Source of the DNA: Oceanisphaera marina
Lineage (GTDB): Bacteria > Pseudomonadota > Gammaproteobacteria > Enterobacterales > Aeromonadaceae
Direction: 5' to 3'
NCBI RefSeq assembly: GCF_014643915.1
Contig: NZ_BMKE01000008.1
Location: 1-64,000 of the forward strand
Length of the DNA: 64,000 nt
The number at the start of each line of letters is the position of its first letter. Positions within the stretch are counted from its first letter, which is position 1. Position numbers and translations under genes: made by a program. The notes beneath the pieces were generated by a model, which did not search any database, was not told the DNA's origin, and was given only the letters and a program-made list of their open reading frames with translations. Below, in pieces: positions 1 to 8,879 of the stretch.

Positions 1-25
1 TTAGTCCCGTACTATCAAGCTTTGC

Positions 26-102
26 GGAGTGGTAGTTCAGTTGGTTAGAATACCGGCCTGTCACGCCGGGGGTCGCGGGTTCGAGTCCCGTCCACTCCGC
101 CA
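26..102 (+). tRNA. tRNA-Asp (GTC)
   Basis: A 77-nt cloverleaf with encoded CCA and anticodon GTC at 60-62. The 7-bp acceptor GGAGTGG/CCACTCC and the T-arm GGGTTCGAGTCCC are intact. It sits at the very start of the window. In related genomes this tRNA often follows an rRNA operon, but the 25 bases upstream are too few to tell. An intrinsic terminator follows directly. Confidence 0.97.
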
Positions 103-111
103 TTATTCAAA

Positions 112-140
112 AGCCCTGCTCTAACGAGCAGGGCTTTTTT
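112..140 (+). terminator. Intrinsic terminator of tRNA-Asp
   Basis: A 9-bp stem AGCCCTGCT/AGCAGGGCT with a 6-nt loop is followed by a T-run ending at 140. It lies 10 nt after the tRNA CCA. Confidence 0.9.
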
Positions 141-206
141 CATTCTGGCTCCGTGAACAGTCTGGAGGGAGTCGCTGCGCTCCAACCTTCAAATGCTACG
201 CATTTG

Positions 207-220
207 CCACTCCGCCATTA
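207..220 (+). repeat. Relic copy of the tRNA-Asp 3' end
   Basis: The 14 bases at 207-220 are identical to 92-105, the acceptor 3' strand plus CCATTA of the intact tRNA-Asp. No cloverleaf precedes them. Instead there are two short hairpins (GGAG...CTCC, and AAATGC-TAC-GCATTT at 191-205). Like the real tRNA, the relic is followed by an intrinsic terminator, which suggests a decayed duplication of the tRNA-terminator unit. Confidence 0.6.
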
Positions 221-225
221 ATCTT

Positions 226-256
226 AAAAACCCCAGCAGAAATGCTGGGGTTTTTT
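226..256. terminator. Bidirectional intrinsic terminator
   Basis: An 8-bp stem CCCCAGCA/TGCTGGGG with a GAAA tetraloop has A5 on the left and T6 on the right. It can stop transcripts from the left and from the minus-strand gene ending at 262. Confidence 0.85.
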
Positions 257-261
257 GTGCT

Positions 262-549
262 TTACGAAGTGAGCGCTTGAACGATTTGCTGCCATTCTTC
301 CTTAGTGCTGCAGTTGGGGCGCTTTTTCTTGGCTCGGCCATACCAATAATCGGCATTCCAGAGTACGCCTTCAACATGATGCAAGTAAGCATGTACCCAG
401 GCAGATGGCTGATCGCTATTGTCGCGGATGACTTCGTGAGCTGCTTCCCATTGTTCATTGGCATCCAACCACAAGGCGGTAAGCGCATCAGATAGGCCGG
501 CTGGAGGCTTGGGTTGGTTAAGTGAAGCGTGAAATTCTTTAAAATTCAT
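262..549 (-). CDS. Small conserved protein, unknown function
   Basis: A 95-residue cytoplasmic protein with no signal peptide and no membrane segment. It is rich in Trp, His and Tyr in its middle, with a block reading roughly WVHAYLHHVEG...NADYWYGRA at residues 51-73. As I recall, such a WVHAYLHR-EGD-NA-YWY-RAG block marks a widespread family of uncharacterised small proteins, but no function is established. A CAGGGA ribosome site lies about 9 nt before the ATG, and a bidirectional terminator follows the stop. It is a single-gene unit convergent with tRNA-Asp. I am confident it is a gene; its function is unknown. Confidence 0.8.
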   Translation of the reverse strand: MNFKEFHASLNQPKPPAGLSDALTALWLDANEQWEAAHEVIRDNSDQPSAWVHAYLHHVEGVLWNADYWYGRAKKKRPNCSTKEEWQQIVQALTS

Positions 550-638
550 AATGATTTATCGTCCCTGCAACAATAGAAGAAAAAGTAAGCGCGCTATTTT
601 AACATAGGCAGGTTCTTGGCGAGAGTGCTTAGCGTATG

Positions 639-666
639 TTGACACTATGTCTGCGGAGTTTATGGG
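639..666 (+). promoter_or_regulatory. Candidate sigma-70 promoter of lpxT
   Basis: A perfect -35 TTGACA (639-644) is separated by 16 nt from a weak -10 TATGGG (661-666). It lies about 60 nt before the lpxT ATG. A second -10-like TACAAT is seen near 687, so the true start site is uncertain. Confidence 0.4.
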
Positions 667-728
667 CTAGAGAAGTAAAATTTCGTACAATACCCCACTT
701 ATAACAAGATTTATAAAACAGGAACGCT

Positions 729-1433
729 ATGTCGATGCAATTTAATAAATGGCTGTTTTGGAATGTACTGGCGATCTCTGTATTCGCTAGTTGGTATCTT
801 TTACCCAATCATGGCCTTTGGATGGATATCGACAAGAGCATTTTTTATTATTTTAATAACAAAATTGGCAGCAGTGAAGCCTGGGTAAATGCGGTGGCCA
901 TTGCTAACAATCGAGCTTTCGACGGCGTGGCATTACTTGCTATGGGCGTGGTTTATTACAGCTTTTATCGAGGGGCAAGTGAAGAGCGTAAACGCCAATT
1001 GTTGATTGTTGGCTTTATTATGCTGCTAACCGCGGTAGGACTTAACCAGCTTGGCCGTGCACTCCCCGTTGAAAGGCCGAGTCCGACGCTGACGTTTGAT
1101 AATGTTTATCGTCTTACCGAACTTGCGGGTTTTAAAACCAAAGACGCTTCTGGTGATAGTTTTCCGGGAGATCATGGCTTGATGCTGATGATTTTTACGG
1201 CTTTTGTGTGGCGTTTCCTGTCCTGGAAAGCTGGGCTCTGGGGATGTTTGTTTGTGGTGCTTTTTTCTGCCCCTAGAGTGATGGCGGGTGCTCATTGGTG
1301 GAGTGACATCTATGTGGGCGGGCTCGCGGTGGCTTGTTTTGGTATGGCGTGGTTGATGCACACCGGCTTTTATGATGTATTGATTGAAAAGTGTGATCGT
1401 TATTTACCGCGCTTTCATCGCCAGAAAAGCTGA
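729..1433 (+). CDS. lpxT: Lipid A 1-diphosphate synthase LpxT
   Basis: A 234-residue inner-membrane PAP2-family enzyme. In E. coli, LpxT moves a phosphate from undecaprenyl pyrophosphate to the 1-position of Kdo2-lipid A on the periplasmic face. The three PAP2 phosphatase motifs are present: ALPVERPSPT near residue 114, SFPGDHG near 143, and the PRVM-GAHWWSD block near 185. The conserved NNRAFDG stretch near residue 59 and the flanking membrane helices match E. coli LpxT closely, including length. The ATG at 729 follows AGGAACGCT. It stands alone, convergent with the AEC transporter, with only about 10 nt between the two stops. Confidence 0.93.
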   Translation: MSMQFNKWLFWNVLAISVFASWYLLPNHGLWMDIDKSIFYYFNNKIGSSEAWVNAVAIANNRAFDGVALLAMGVVYYSFYRGASEERKRQLLIVGFIMLLTAVGLNQLGRALPVERPSPTLTFDNVYRLTELAGFKTKDASGDSFPGDHGLMLMIFTAFVWRFLSWKAGLWGCLFVVLFSAPRVMAGAHWWSDIYVGGLAVACFGMAWLMHTGFYDVLIEKCDRYLPRFHRQKS

Positions 1434-1442
1434 TAAGCTTTT

Positions 1443-2399
1443 TTAAAACCAGCCTAATCCTTTTAACAAGGTCGCCCCCAGGCTGGTACTTACCAAAGAC
1501 CCCAAGGTGGTTACGGCAATAATATTGGCAGCCAATACCGCATTGCCACCCATGGCACGCACCATAACGTAACTGGCGGCGGCCGTGGGTGAGGCGTTAA
1601 TCAAAAATAGAATGGTTAATTCCATATCACGAAAACCAGCCAGATAACCCCCGAGTGTTATCAAGGCGGGGATCACCAGTAACCGTAATACGCCAACTAT
1701 GGGCAAGAGGCCCGTATCTTCTTTACCGCCTTTTAAACTGAGGCTGGCTCCTGTGCACAGCAATGCCAAAGGCAGTGTCATTTGGGCGAGATATTGCCCT
1801 GTTTGCATCAGCATGCCTGGAAAAGTCCAGCTACTGGCAGCAAAGGGTAAAGCCGCAACAATACCGATAATAAGCGGGTTTTTGACAATGCCTTTAACGA
1901 GCGGAACAATGCGTAAGCCATCTTCTTGATTAAGGCTGCGACTCAGTGTGATCACCGCCAGTATATTGAATAGAATAGTGAGAAAGGCAACATACATGGC
2001 CGCAGCGGCAACGCCTTGATGACCATAGGCATTGTTGACGTAGGCGAGCCCCACAATCGCCATATTGGCACGAAAAGCCCCTTGCACCATGACACCACGC
2101 AAGCGCTTGTTATCGGTGAGGTGACTGGCTAGCCATTCCAGCAGTATGAATGCTACCAAGGTGGCGGTAATGCCATATAGGATAAGCTTGAAACTCACCA
2201 TTTGGCTAAAGTCGGTCTGCGCTATGCTGGTAAACAACAACATGGGCAGCGCAATATTGAATACCAGTTTACTGGCACCATCAATAAAGCCTTCGTTCAT
2301 CATTTGGCTTTTACGTAAACCAAGACCTAGTAACAACAGCAGGCAAATGGGGCCGGTAATAGACAGTGAGAATAACAGGCTGTTAATGAATAAGCTCAA
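1443..2399 (-). CDS. AEC-family transporter (auxin efflux carrier superfamily)
   Basis: About 318 residues with roughly ten hydrophobic segments in the two five-helix halves typical of the AEC family. These proteins export or import small organic anions; the substrate here cannot be read from sequence. I prefer the TTG at 2399, which has GGAG five bases upstream, over the ATG at 2438. That ATG lacks a ribosome site and lies just beside the palindrome shared with rnk. In that choice the protein starts directly with the first membrane helix (LSLFINSLLFSLS). It is downstream of rnk on the same strand, but a strong terminator separates them, so co-transcription is unlikely. Confidence 0.82.
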   Translation of the reverse strand: MSLFINSLLFSLSITGPICLLLLLGLGLRKSQMMNEGFIDGASKLVFNIALPMLLFTSIAQTDFSQMVSFKLILYGITATLVAFILLEWLASHLTDNKRLRGVMVQGAFRANMAIVGLAYVNNAYGHQGVAAAAMYVAFLTILFNILAVITLSRSLNQEDGLRIVPLVKGIVKNPLIIGIVAALPFAASSWTFPGMLMQTGQYLAQMTLPLALLCTGASLSLKGGKEDTGLLPIVGVLRLLVIPALITLGGYLAGFRDMELTILFLINASPTAAASYVMVRAMGGNAVLAANIIAVTTLGSLVSTSLGATLLKGLGWF

Positions 2400-2446
2400 A
2401 TCAGCTCCATGGGCAAGACGGTGTTTTCGGGGTAGCATTTTTCAGG

Positions 2447-2498
2447 CAATCATAAATAGAAAAAGGCGCAAATTTGCGCCTTTTTCTATTTATGATTG
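2447..2498. terminator. 52-nt perfect palindrome with terminator core
   Basis: Bases 2447-2472 and 2473-2498 are exact reverse complements with no spacer. The core AAAAAGGCGC/GCGCCTTTTT is a bidirectional intrinsic terminator. The outer arms (CAATCATAAATAG/CTATTTATGATTG) extend the symmetry into the last codons of rnk. It ends rnk and isolates the AEC gene. Confidence 0.9.
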
Positions 2499-2897
2499 AT
2501 AATCGCCAGCACGTTCGGGCTGGTAATCGACAGCAGAAATACTCACCTGCAGCGTCTTGCCATTGGGGGCGGGCCACTCGATGGTTTGCCCGACACTCAG
2601 GCCCAGCAGCGCCGCACCGATAGGCGCCAGTACTGAAATTTTATTATTGCTGTTATCCATGTCTCGTGGATAGCACAGCGTCTTGGTAAAGGTCTCTTTG
2701 CCGTCGGCCATAGTAAAGGTGATCGTAGAGTTCATCGTTACAATGTCCTCCGGCACTTCGGTTGGAGCAACCACATTGGCGCGATCAAGCTCGTTTTCCA
2801 GCCGGGTAACGGCATCGGACTCGGGCTGTTTTTCAAGCAAGGCCTCAAGTCGAGCCAGATCCAGGGTAGATACAGTAATAGGTGGCAACTGGGCCAT
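2490..2897 (-). CDS. rnk: Nucleoside diphosphate kinase regulator Rnk
   Basis: A 135-residue member of the GreA/GreB C-terminal-domain family. Rnk of E. coli binds RNA polymerase but lacks the long catalytic coiled coil of Gre factors. The signature blocks VTMNS near residue 57, ISVLAPIGAALLGL near 87 and the terminal YQPERAGDY are all visible and match E. coli Rnk. The ATG at 2897 is chosen because GGAGG lies five bases upstream; an ATG 12 bases further upstream contains that ribosome site and is unlikely. The reading frame ends inside the right arm of the long palindrome. Confidence 0.93.
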   Translation of the reverse strand: MAQLPPITVSTLDLARLEALLEKQPESDAVTRLENELDRANVVAPTEVPEDIVTMNSTITFTMADGKETFTKTLCYPRDMDNSNNKISVLAPIGAALLGLSVGQTIEWPAPNGKTLQVSISAVDYQPERAGDYQS

Positions 2898-3052
2898 ATA
2901 AACCTCCATAAAAAAGCAGGCAACGCTAAAAGCGCTGCCTGAACCCGATAGTTAAGATATACCCTAAGCCGTGTGTTTTAGCCAGTAGTGGCGAGGGCTA
3001 TTTTTTTGTTGAACCATAAAAATTGGAGAATGGGTAAGTGTTTGTCCCTGAC

Positions 3053-3066
3053 TTGAGTTAAATCAA
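3053..3066 (+). promoter_or_regulatory. FNR-like box upstream of ompW
   Basis: TTGAG-TTAA-ATCAA matches the FNR consensus TTGAT-N4-ATCAA with one mismatch. It is centred about 80 bases before the ompW start. ompW is FNR-activated in enterics, so this site is plausible; the role here is inferred. Confidence 0.6.
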
Positions 3067-3139
3067 AAAAGCCATGGTTCATATGAGGCAGACTGAACGC
3101 AATTACCCAGATAGCTCCAATATATATTAAGGATAAAGC

Positions 3140-3757
3140 ATGAAAAAAGTTTCTCTGCTGGTTGCCGCCGCATTATTGGCCCCTTCTGCCTTTGCTCATC
3201 AAGCCGGTGATTTCCTGGTACGCGGTGGAGCCATCACGGTAAGCCCTACAGGTAGCGGTGGTGATATATCAGGTGTTGGTCATTTAGATGTTCAGAATGA
3301 TACTCAGCTTGGTTTGACCTTTTCTTACATGCTGACCGACAACTGGGGTGTTGAGTTACTAGCCGCCACACCTTTCTCTCATGGCGTAAATCTAGATGGT
3401 AACGAAGTGGCCAAGGTTAAGCACCTGCCACCCAGCCTGATGGCTCAGTATTACTTTGGCAACGCCCAGAGCAAGGTGCGCCCCTATGTGGGTGCCGGTA
3501 TTAATTATACCTTCTTCTTCGATGAGGAAGGTCGTAACGGCCTTAAAGATACCAAAGTGAATGCCGATGACTCCTGGGGCTTGGCGGCGCAGGCCGGCAT
3601 AGATATGGCGGTAACCGACAATTTATTCGTGAACGGCTCTGTCTGGTATATGGATATCGATACTGATGTAACAGTAGATACTGGTACAGATGTGCTAAAA
3701 GCTAAAACCAGCATCGACCCTATCGGCCTGATGGTGGGTCTGGGTTACCGCTTCTAA
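3140..3757 (+). CDS. ompW: Outer membrane protein OmpW
   Basis: A 205-residue precursor with a signal peptide ending SAFA-H at residues 19-20 and a mature 8-stranded beta-barrel pattern. The protein starts QAGDFLVRGG, contains RPYVGAGINYTFFF near residue 114, and ends in GLGYRF with the terminal Phe used for outer-membrane assembly. This is the standard OmpW architecture and length. OmpW forms a narrow hydrophobic channel. The ATG follows AAGGATAAAGC. An FNR-like box upstream suggests induction at low oxygen. It is a single-gene unit closed by a terminator at 3804. Confidence 0.95.
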   Translation: MKKVSLLVAAALLAPSAFAHQAGDFLVRGGAITVSPTGSGGDISGVGHLDVQNDTQLGLTFSYMLTDNWGVELLAATPFSHGVNLDGNEVAKVKHLPPSLMAQYYFGNAQSKVRPYVGAGINYTFFFDEEGRNGLKDTKVNADDSWGLAAQAGIDMAVTDNLFVNGSVWYMDIDTDVTVDTGTDVLKAKTSIDPIGLMVGLGYRF

Positions 3758-3803
3758 CGAGTATGTAATGTGGGTTGAGAGGCGCTATGCCTCGGCAGTG
3801 TTT

Positions 3804-3830
3804 GGGCAGACCGGTGGGTCTGCCCTTTTT
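3804..3830 (+). terminator. Intrinsic terminator of ompW
   Basis: A 9-bp stem GGGCAGACC/GGTCTGCCC with loop GGTG is followed by a T-run. Confidence 0.9.
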
Positions 3831-4033
3831 TATTGCTCAACATTCATACCTGGCCACTGTTTCTGCGGCATCAACATCGTGATCCACCTGAGCGTTCTCT
3901 GCTCAGCGGCTTCTGTAACCATTCTGCCTGTTACTTTACTTAATATTCCTTCCTGGGCTTGAAAACAGTATTTATCTATTTTTAAAGAACGCCTTGCCTC
4001 CGAAAGTTTATGTGTGCAAATATAGAGCCATGT
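3831..4033. other. Intergenic stretch before the metE remnant
   Basis: No gene is assigned. On the minus strand one frame stays open from about 4008 down to a TAA at 3830-3832 (about 58 codons) but has no good start or ribosome site. It could be the tail of a decayed gene; I do not recognise it. The stretch probably also contains the promoter of the former metE. Confidence 0.4.
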
Positions 4034-4041
4034 AGACGTCT
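4034..4041. promoter_or_regulatory. MetJ box
   Basis: A perfect copy of the 8-bp met box AGACGTCT lies about 35 nt before the start of metE homology. MetJ normally binds two or more tandem boxes; the neighbours (ATGT... and AGGTGCCC) are poor. It is consistent with repression of the metE remnant/metF unit by methionine. Confidence 0.65.
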
Positions 4042-4071
4042 AGGTGCCCTTGCGGAGCACGAAGTTAATAT

Positions 4072-4707
4072 CAGGGTCTATTGACAGGCTCTGTGACCAT
4101 CTTGTCCTGGCTGTTCTCTCGGGAAGACGAAACAGACGTGAATTCGGCCTACCAGATTGCGCTGGCTTTGCGATACGGAGTTGCCGACCTGGAAGCCGCC
4201 GGTGTGGGTATTATCCAGATAGATGAGCCGGCCTTCCGTGAGCTGATGCCACTGCGCAAGGCGCCGCCGGCCGCTTGTTTAAACTGGGCAGAAAAAGCCT
4301 TCCGTTTAAGTGCTTCTGTGGTAACGGACAGTACTCAGATCCACACTCACATGTGTTATTCTGAGTTTAACGAGATTATCGAGTCAATTGCACGCCTGGA
4401 TGCCGACGTGATAACCATAGAAACATCACGCTCCGACATGCAGTTGTTGAATGTGTTCTGTGACTTCGCCTACCCCAACGAGATTGGACCTGGCGTGTAC
4501 GACATTCACTCACCGCGGACGCCAACCGTGGCTGAAATGGTCAAATTGATCGAAAAAGCCGTTGAGTGTGTGCCAAAAGAACGTATTTGGGTTAATCCCG
4601 ACTGTGGTTTGAAGACTCGTAACTGGGAAGAAACCCGTGCAGCCTTGGTAAACATGGTGGCAGCAACGACCGAGTTGCGTAACGCCTATGCCCAAGCCGA
4701 GGCATAA
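4072..4707 (+). pseudogene. metE: 5'-truncated metE (cobalamin-independent methionine synthase)
   Basis: About 208 codons matching only the C-terminal part of MetE, which is normally about 750 residues. The remnant keeps the zinc-site blocks: HTHMCYSEF near residue 88, IETSRSDM near 116 and NPDCGLKTR near 177. The N-terminal barrel and the first part of the catalytic barrel are gone. Homology begins abruptly at about 4072-4081, just after an in-frame TAA and shortly after the MetJ box. This looks like an internal deletion that joined the metE control region to the 3' end of the gene. The remaining frame is open, so decay is recent or the deletion is simple. metF follows 36 nt later. Confidence 0.88.
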
Positions 4708-5646
<939 letters not shown>

Positions 5647-5664
5647 ATTGATGACTGACATAAG

Positions 5665-5698
5665 AAGCCCCCCGCAGCCCAGGTTGCGGGGGGCTTTT
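5665..5698. terminator. Bidirectional terminator between metF and glcA
   Basis: A 12-bp stem AAGCCCCCCGCA/TGCGGGGGGCTT with an 8-nt loop and a T-run. It lies between two convergent genes. Confidence 0.9.
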
Positions 5699-5716
5699 AT
5701 GAATTGATGGAGCGGC

Positions 5717-7420
5717 TTAACCGTTGCTGGTCATCATGGGATCAGTAACTCCAATTAGATAGATGGCGGCCATGCCCAGAACACCAATCACTAGTAGGTA
5801 ATAAAGTGTAGGCAGTGCTGTCTTGCGCAGAGTGGCTCCTTCACGGCCTAACAGGCCGACTGTTGCGGATGCCGCTACCACGTTGTGGATGGCAATCATG
5901 TTACCGGCGGCGGCGCCGACTGCTTGCAGTGCGACAATTAAAGCAGTAGAAATACCCAGAGATTGCGCTGTTTCATACTGAAACTGGGCCAGCATCATAT
6001 TAGATACAGTGTTAGAGCCGGCGATAAAGGCACCCAAGGCACCTACCACACCGCTGATGGCAGGGAACATACCACCCACCATCTCGGTAGCGAAGTTGGC
6101 CGTCATGACTGGCATGCTTACCATATCCGCAGTATTGACTCCTGAGTTAATGAAAATTCGTACCATGGGCACGGTAAACAGCAATACAAAACCTGCACCC
6201 AGCAAGGTCTTGCTGGACTCGCTTAGCGCCTTGCCGAGTGGTTTGAGCGATTTGGCCTGTAGCAGTACCGCTATAACCGACACCAGTATCAGCAAACCAC
6301 CGGGCAGGTACAGCGGCTGTATGTTTGCGCTGATCCCTACCTCGCCGAGGATATTGGTGAAATTCAGGCTTAAGTTGGTAAGCCAGGCTTTGACCGTGTC
6401 GTTGGTACGACTCAGTATCAGTAGTATCGGTAGCAGAATATAGGGAAACCAAGCCATCAACAGACCCACGGGACGTTCGGATATGTCTGCACGGCTGAGT
6501 TTGATGGAACCTAGCCATTCTGCCGGCCAGTCTTTGTCTTCCGGAAAATCCCAATGGTTGGCGGGAATAAGGAACCCCTTGCGGGTGGCAGTCACTACAA
6601 TGGCCAGACCAATCAGGCCACCCAGTAGTGACGGGAATTCCGGGCCCAGGAGCAGAGCCGTGATTGCATAGGGCAGAGTAAAGGCCAGGCCAGCAAACAA
6701 AGCAAAGGGCGCTATATTCAATCCTTCTTTCCAGCTTTTATTCTTGCCAAAGAAACGGGTCAGCATCACCGTCATTAACACCGGCATCAGTGTGCCGGTG
6801 ATTGCATGCAGAATTGCGACGTTATTGGTCACCAGTTGCAGGTAGCTGGCCCAGTCCGAACCGGCACTGGCCAGGCTGGGGGCCATGGCTTGTGTATCCA
6901 GGCCGGTAGTGACTCCGACGATAATAGGAGTACCCACGGCGCCGAAAGATACAGGAGTACTCTGGATCATCATGCCCATCAGAACGGCAGCCAAGGCCGG
7001 GAAGCCCAGTGCGACCATCAGTGGGGCAGCTACAGCGGCCGGAGTGCCAAAACCTGAAGCGCCTTCGATGAAAGACCCAAAGCACCAGGCCACGATAATG
7101 GCTTGCACTCGCCTGTCTGGAGATATGGCGGTAAAGCCGTTGCGGATGGTCGTGATGGCACCGGTATGTTTCAGGGTATTCAGCAGGAGAATGGCCCCGA
7201 AAATGATCCATAACAGGGACAAGGACATTACAGCCCCTTGTAGGCTGGAGGCGAGAACTCGGGTGCCGGTCATATCCCAAACGAAGAGAGCAATGACAAC
7301 CGTCAGAGCAAAGGCGAAGGGCATGGCTTTTTTCGCCGGCCACTGTAATGCCAGTAGCAGGACTGCGGCCAGTAGTATCGGCGAAAACGCGATAAGCGCT
7401 AGCAGTGTATTGGACATCAT
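5717..7420 (-). CDS. glcA: Glycolate/L-lactate permease (LctP family, GlcA/LldP)
   Basis: A 567-residue inner-membrane 2-hydroxyacid:proton symporter with about 12-14 membrane helices. Family blocks include [14 protein letters not shown] near residue 116, [13 protein letters not shown] near 153 and the C-terminal GSNTVSNMM near 470. LldP and GlcA are close paralogues that both carry lactate and glycolate. I prefer GlcA because it neighbours glcC and the glc genes and because two GlcC-type operators lie in its upstream region. AAGGA lies eight bases before the ATG. It has its own transcript, reading away from the regulator into the shared terminator with metF. Confidence 0.88.
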   Translation of the reverse strand: MMSNTLLALIAFSPILLAAVLLLALQWPAKKAMPFAFALTVVIALFVWDMTGTRVLASSLQGAVMSLSLLWIIFGAILLLNTLKHTGAITTIRNGFTAISPDRRVQAIIVAWCFGSFIEGASGFGTPAAVAAPLMVALGFPALAAVLMGMMIQSTPVSFGAVGTPIIVGVTTGLDTQAMAPSLASAGSDWASYLQLVTNNVAILHAITGTLMPVLMTVMLTRFFGKNKSWKEGLNIAPFALFAGLAFTLPYAITALLLGPEFPSLLGGLIGLAIVVTATRKGFLIPANHWDFPEDKDWPAEWLGSIKLSRADISERPVGLLMAWFPYILLPILLILSRTNDTVKAWLTNLSLNFTNILGEVGISANIQPLYLPGGLLILVSVIAVLLQAKSLKPLGKALSESSKTLLGAGFVLLFTVPMVRIFINSGVNTADMVSMPVMTANFATEMVGGMFPAISGVVGALGAFIAGSNTVSNMMLAQFQYETAQSLGISTALIVALQAVGAAAGNMIAIHNVVAASATVGLLGREGATLRKTALPTLYYLLVIGVLGMAAIYLIGVTDPMMTSNG

Positions 7421-7651
7421 TCTTCAATTCCTTTTTCAGAAAAACATGTTGTTTACGACCGGTGCAGATAACTTTGCCATGGGCCGTCATCGATTTTTGT
7501 CATTTTTGGGGTTACTGAATAAGCGAGCCTCCAGCTATCTGGTGGAACAGTCATACCGGCTGACGTACGGCAGAGGTGGACCGAGCCGGGGGCTCGGAGC
7601 TGGACGTTATTATTATGTTGTGTTTTTGTGACTGGCTATTGTTTTGCTTGT

Positions 7652-7662
7652 TGGTCCAACCA
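7652..7662. promoter_or_regulatory. GlcC-type operator 1
   Basis: TGGT-CCA-ACCA is a perfect match to the FadR-subfamily GntR consensus TGGT-N3-ACCA, upstream of glcA. Confidence 0.65.
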
Positions 7663-7758
7663 GTATTTTTTGCTGGCAGCTGTACTGGTGTGGTGAAAGT
7701 TTATATTTAACAACGAGTTGGGATGATTCTGTGCTTTTATTTCTGGTTGTCACAAAAG

Positions 7759-7769
7759 TGGTTCAACCA
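7759..7769. promoter_or_regulatory. GlcC-type operator 2
   Basis: TGGT-TCA-ACCA is a second perfect site, 107 bases from the first (about ten helical turns), upstream of glcA. Confidence 0.65.
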
Positions 7770-7861
7770 GCTGGGTGGTTGAGCTCTAGTTGCTAGGGTA
7801 ATCGAAGTGCGGAGTTGATGTTTGGTATTTACGGCGGCTTATGCCGCCGGCCGAGAGGTAT

Positions 7862-8674
7862 TCAGTTGTCTGGTTTTTCACCATGGGTACCAGCCAGGGT
7901 GCGCTCCCAGCCACCAGAACGATCCAGGCGCTGCCCTTCATGTTCCAGTTCCAGCAGCCGTTCGCGAATGTTCTTGATATGAGCAGTGGCGGCCTTGCGC
8001 GCCCACTCCGGACGGCGGCCGATAACGGCGTTATAAATCTGCCGATGATGGCGATCTATCTGCTCTTTATAGGGCGCAAGATGATAGAGATTCTTGACCG
8101 AAGCCAGCACCGTATTGAGCATCAATTGCATCAGGCTTTGCAGTGTATGAACCAGCACCGGGTTGTGTGAAGCCTCGCAGATGGACTGATGAAAGGCATG
8201 ATCCAGTCGGGCGGCCTCTTGAGCCTCTGTGTTACTGGCCTGAGCCTGCTCGATGTCATTGAAGGCGCGGGTAATGCGCCGGAAGTCATCTTCGGTACCG
8301 CGGTTGGCTGCCATATAGGCAGCCTGGCCTTCCAGCAGTTCTCGGACCTCCAGCAAGTCGTATAAGGTGCGCGGGTGATCTTGAAACAGGTAGACCAACG
8401 GGTTTTCCGGCTCCAGGCGCGGTACCAGACCCGTTACCATAGTGCCTTGACCGTGGCGGGTTTCTATCAAGCCCCTTCCCCGTAGCTCCTTGAGTGCCTC
8501 GCGTAATATGGAACGAGAGACGCCCAGGCGTTCGGACAGCTGACGTTCAGAGGGAATCTTTTTGCCCGGCTTCAAGGTGCCATCCAGAATCAACTGCTCC
8601 AGCCGCCTGGCAATGGAACTGGACATGGATTCTTTTCCTGGGCCGAGAGTGCTGGTGGTGATTGGTAGTACCAC
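7862..8674 (-). CDS. glcC: Glycolate-responsive GntR regulator GlcC
   Basis: A 270-residue FadR-subfamily GntR protein. The N-terminal winged helix contains PSERQLSERLGVSRSILREAL near residues 41-61. The C-terminal FCD ligand domain carries the His/Asp metal-site pattern (D-AFH near residue 144, and a second His pair near 189-195). GlcC activates glc genes with glycolate. The start is a GTG at 8674 with GAGGAA seven bases upstream. The gene is divergent from glcB, with an operator between them, and upstream of glcA on the same strand. Its position between two target units and the conserved sites support the assignment over LldR or PdhR. Confidence 0.85.
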   Translation of the reverse strand: MVLPITTSTLGPGKESMSSSIARRLEQLILDGTLKPGKKIPSERQLSERLGVSRSILREALKELRGRGLIETRHGQGTMVTGLVPRLEPENPLVYLFQDHPRTLYDLLEVRELLEGQAAYMAANRGTEDDFRRITRAFNDIEQAQASNTEAQEAARLDHAFHQSICEASHNPVLVHTLQSLMQLMLNTVLASVKNLYHLAPYKEQIDRHHRQIYNAVIGRRPEWARKAATAHIKNIRERLLELEHEGQRLDRSGGWERTLAGTHGEKPDN

Positions 8675-8771
8675 TTTTAAATTCCTCGCAGTGTGCAGAT
8701 GTAATCTTCTTTTAATCTATTGATAATATTGTTTATTTATATAATTGACCAATCATTTTAAAATTAAAAAC

Positions 8772-8782
8772 TGGTGTAACCA
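8772..8782. promoter_or_regulatory. GlcC-type operator 3
   Basis: TGGT-GTA-ACCA is a perfect site in the AT-rich divergent region between glcC and glcB, about 100 bases before each start codon. It could control both directions. Confidence 0.65.
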
Positions 8783-8879
8783 CTACAGATATAGATGGAC
8801 TCCTCACTCTTGGCAAGCCATGATTTTTTTACTTTTCGGGTGAATGCCCGCCTTGCTATTCACAACAGGAATGACGGTT

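Larger units (their letters stand above)
7421..7861. promoter_or_regulatory. Control region between glcC and glcA
   Basis: A 441-nt region without a credible gene. It holds two perfect TGGT-N3-ACCA sites (7652-7662, 7759-7769), a hairpin CCGAGCC-GGG-GGCTCGG at 7581-7597, and a hairpin CGGCGGC-TTAT-GCCGCCG at 7832-7849 just after the glcC stop. The last has no T-run on the minus strand, so it is a weak or factor-dependent terminator at best. A long leader for glcA is likely. Confidence 0.6.

Noticed and set aside
1-25. End of an rRNA operon before tRNA-Asp
   Set aside because: Twenty-five bases are too few and do not match a 5S 3' end that I can recognise.
4081-4707. MetE remnant as a functional core-MetE methyltransferase
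   Set aside because: It is only about 208 codons and lacks the first strands of the catalytic barrel and the folate-binding part; core-MetE proteins are much longer.
6885-7631. Open frame on the plus strand over glcA and its upstream region
   Set aside because: Antisense to a clear permease; composition is that of a shadow frame.
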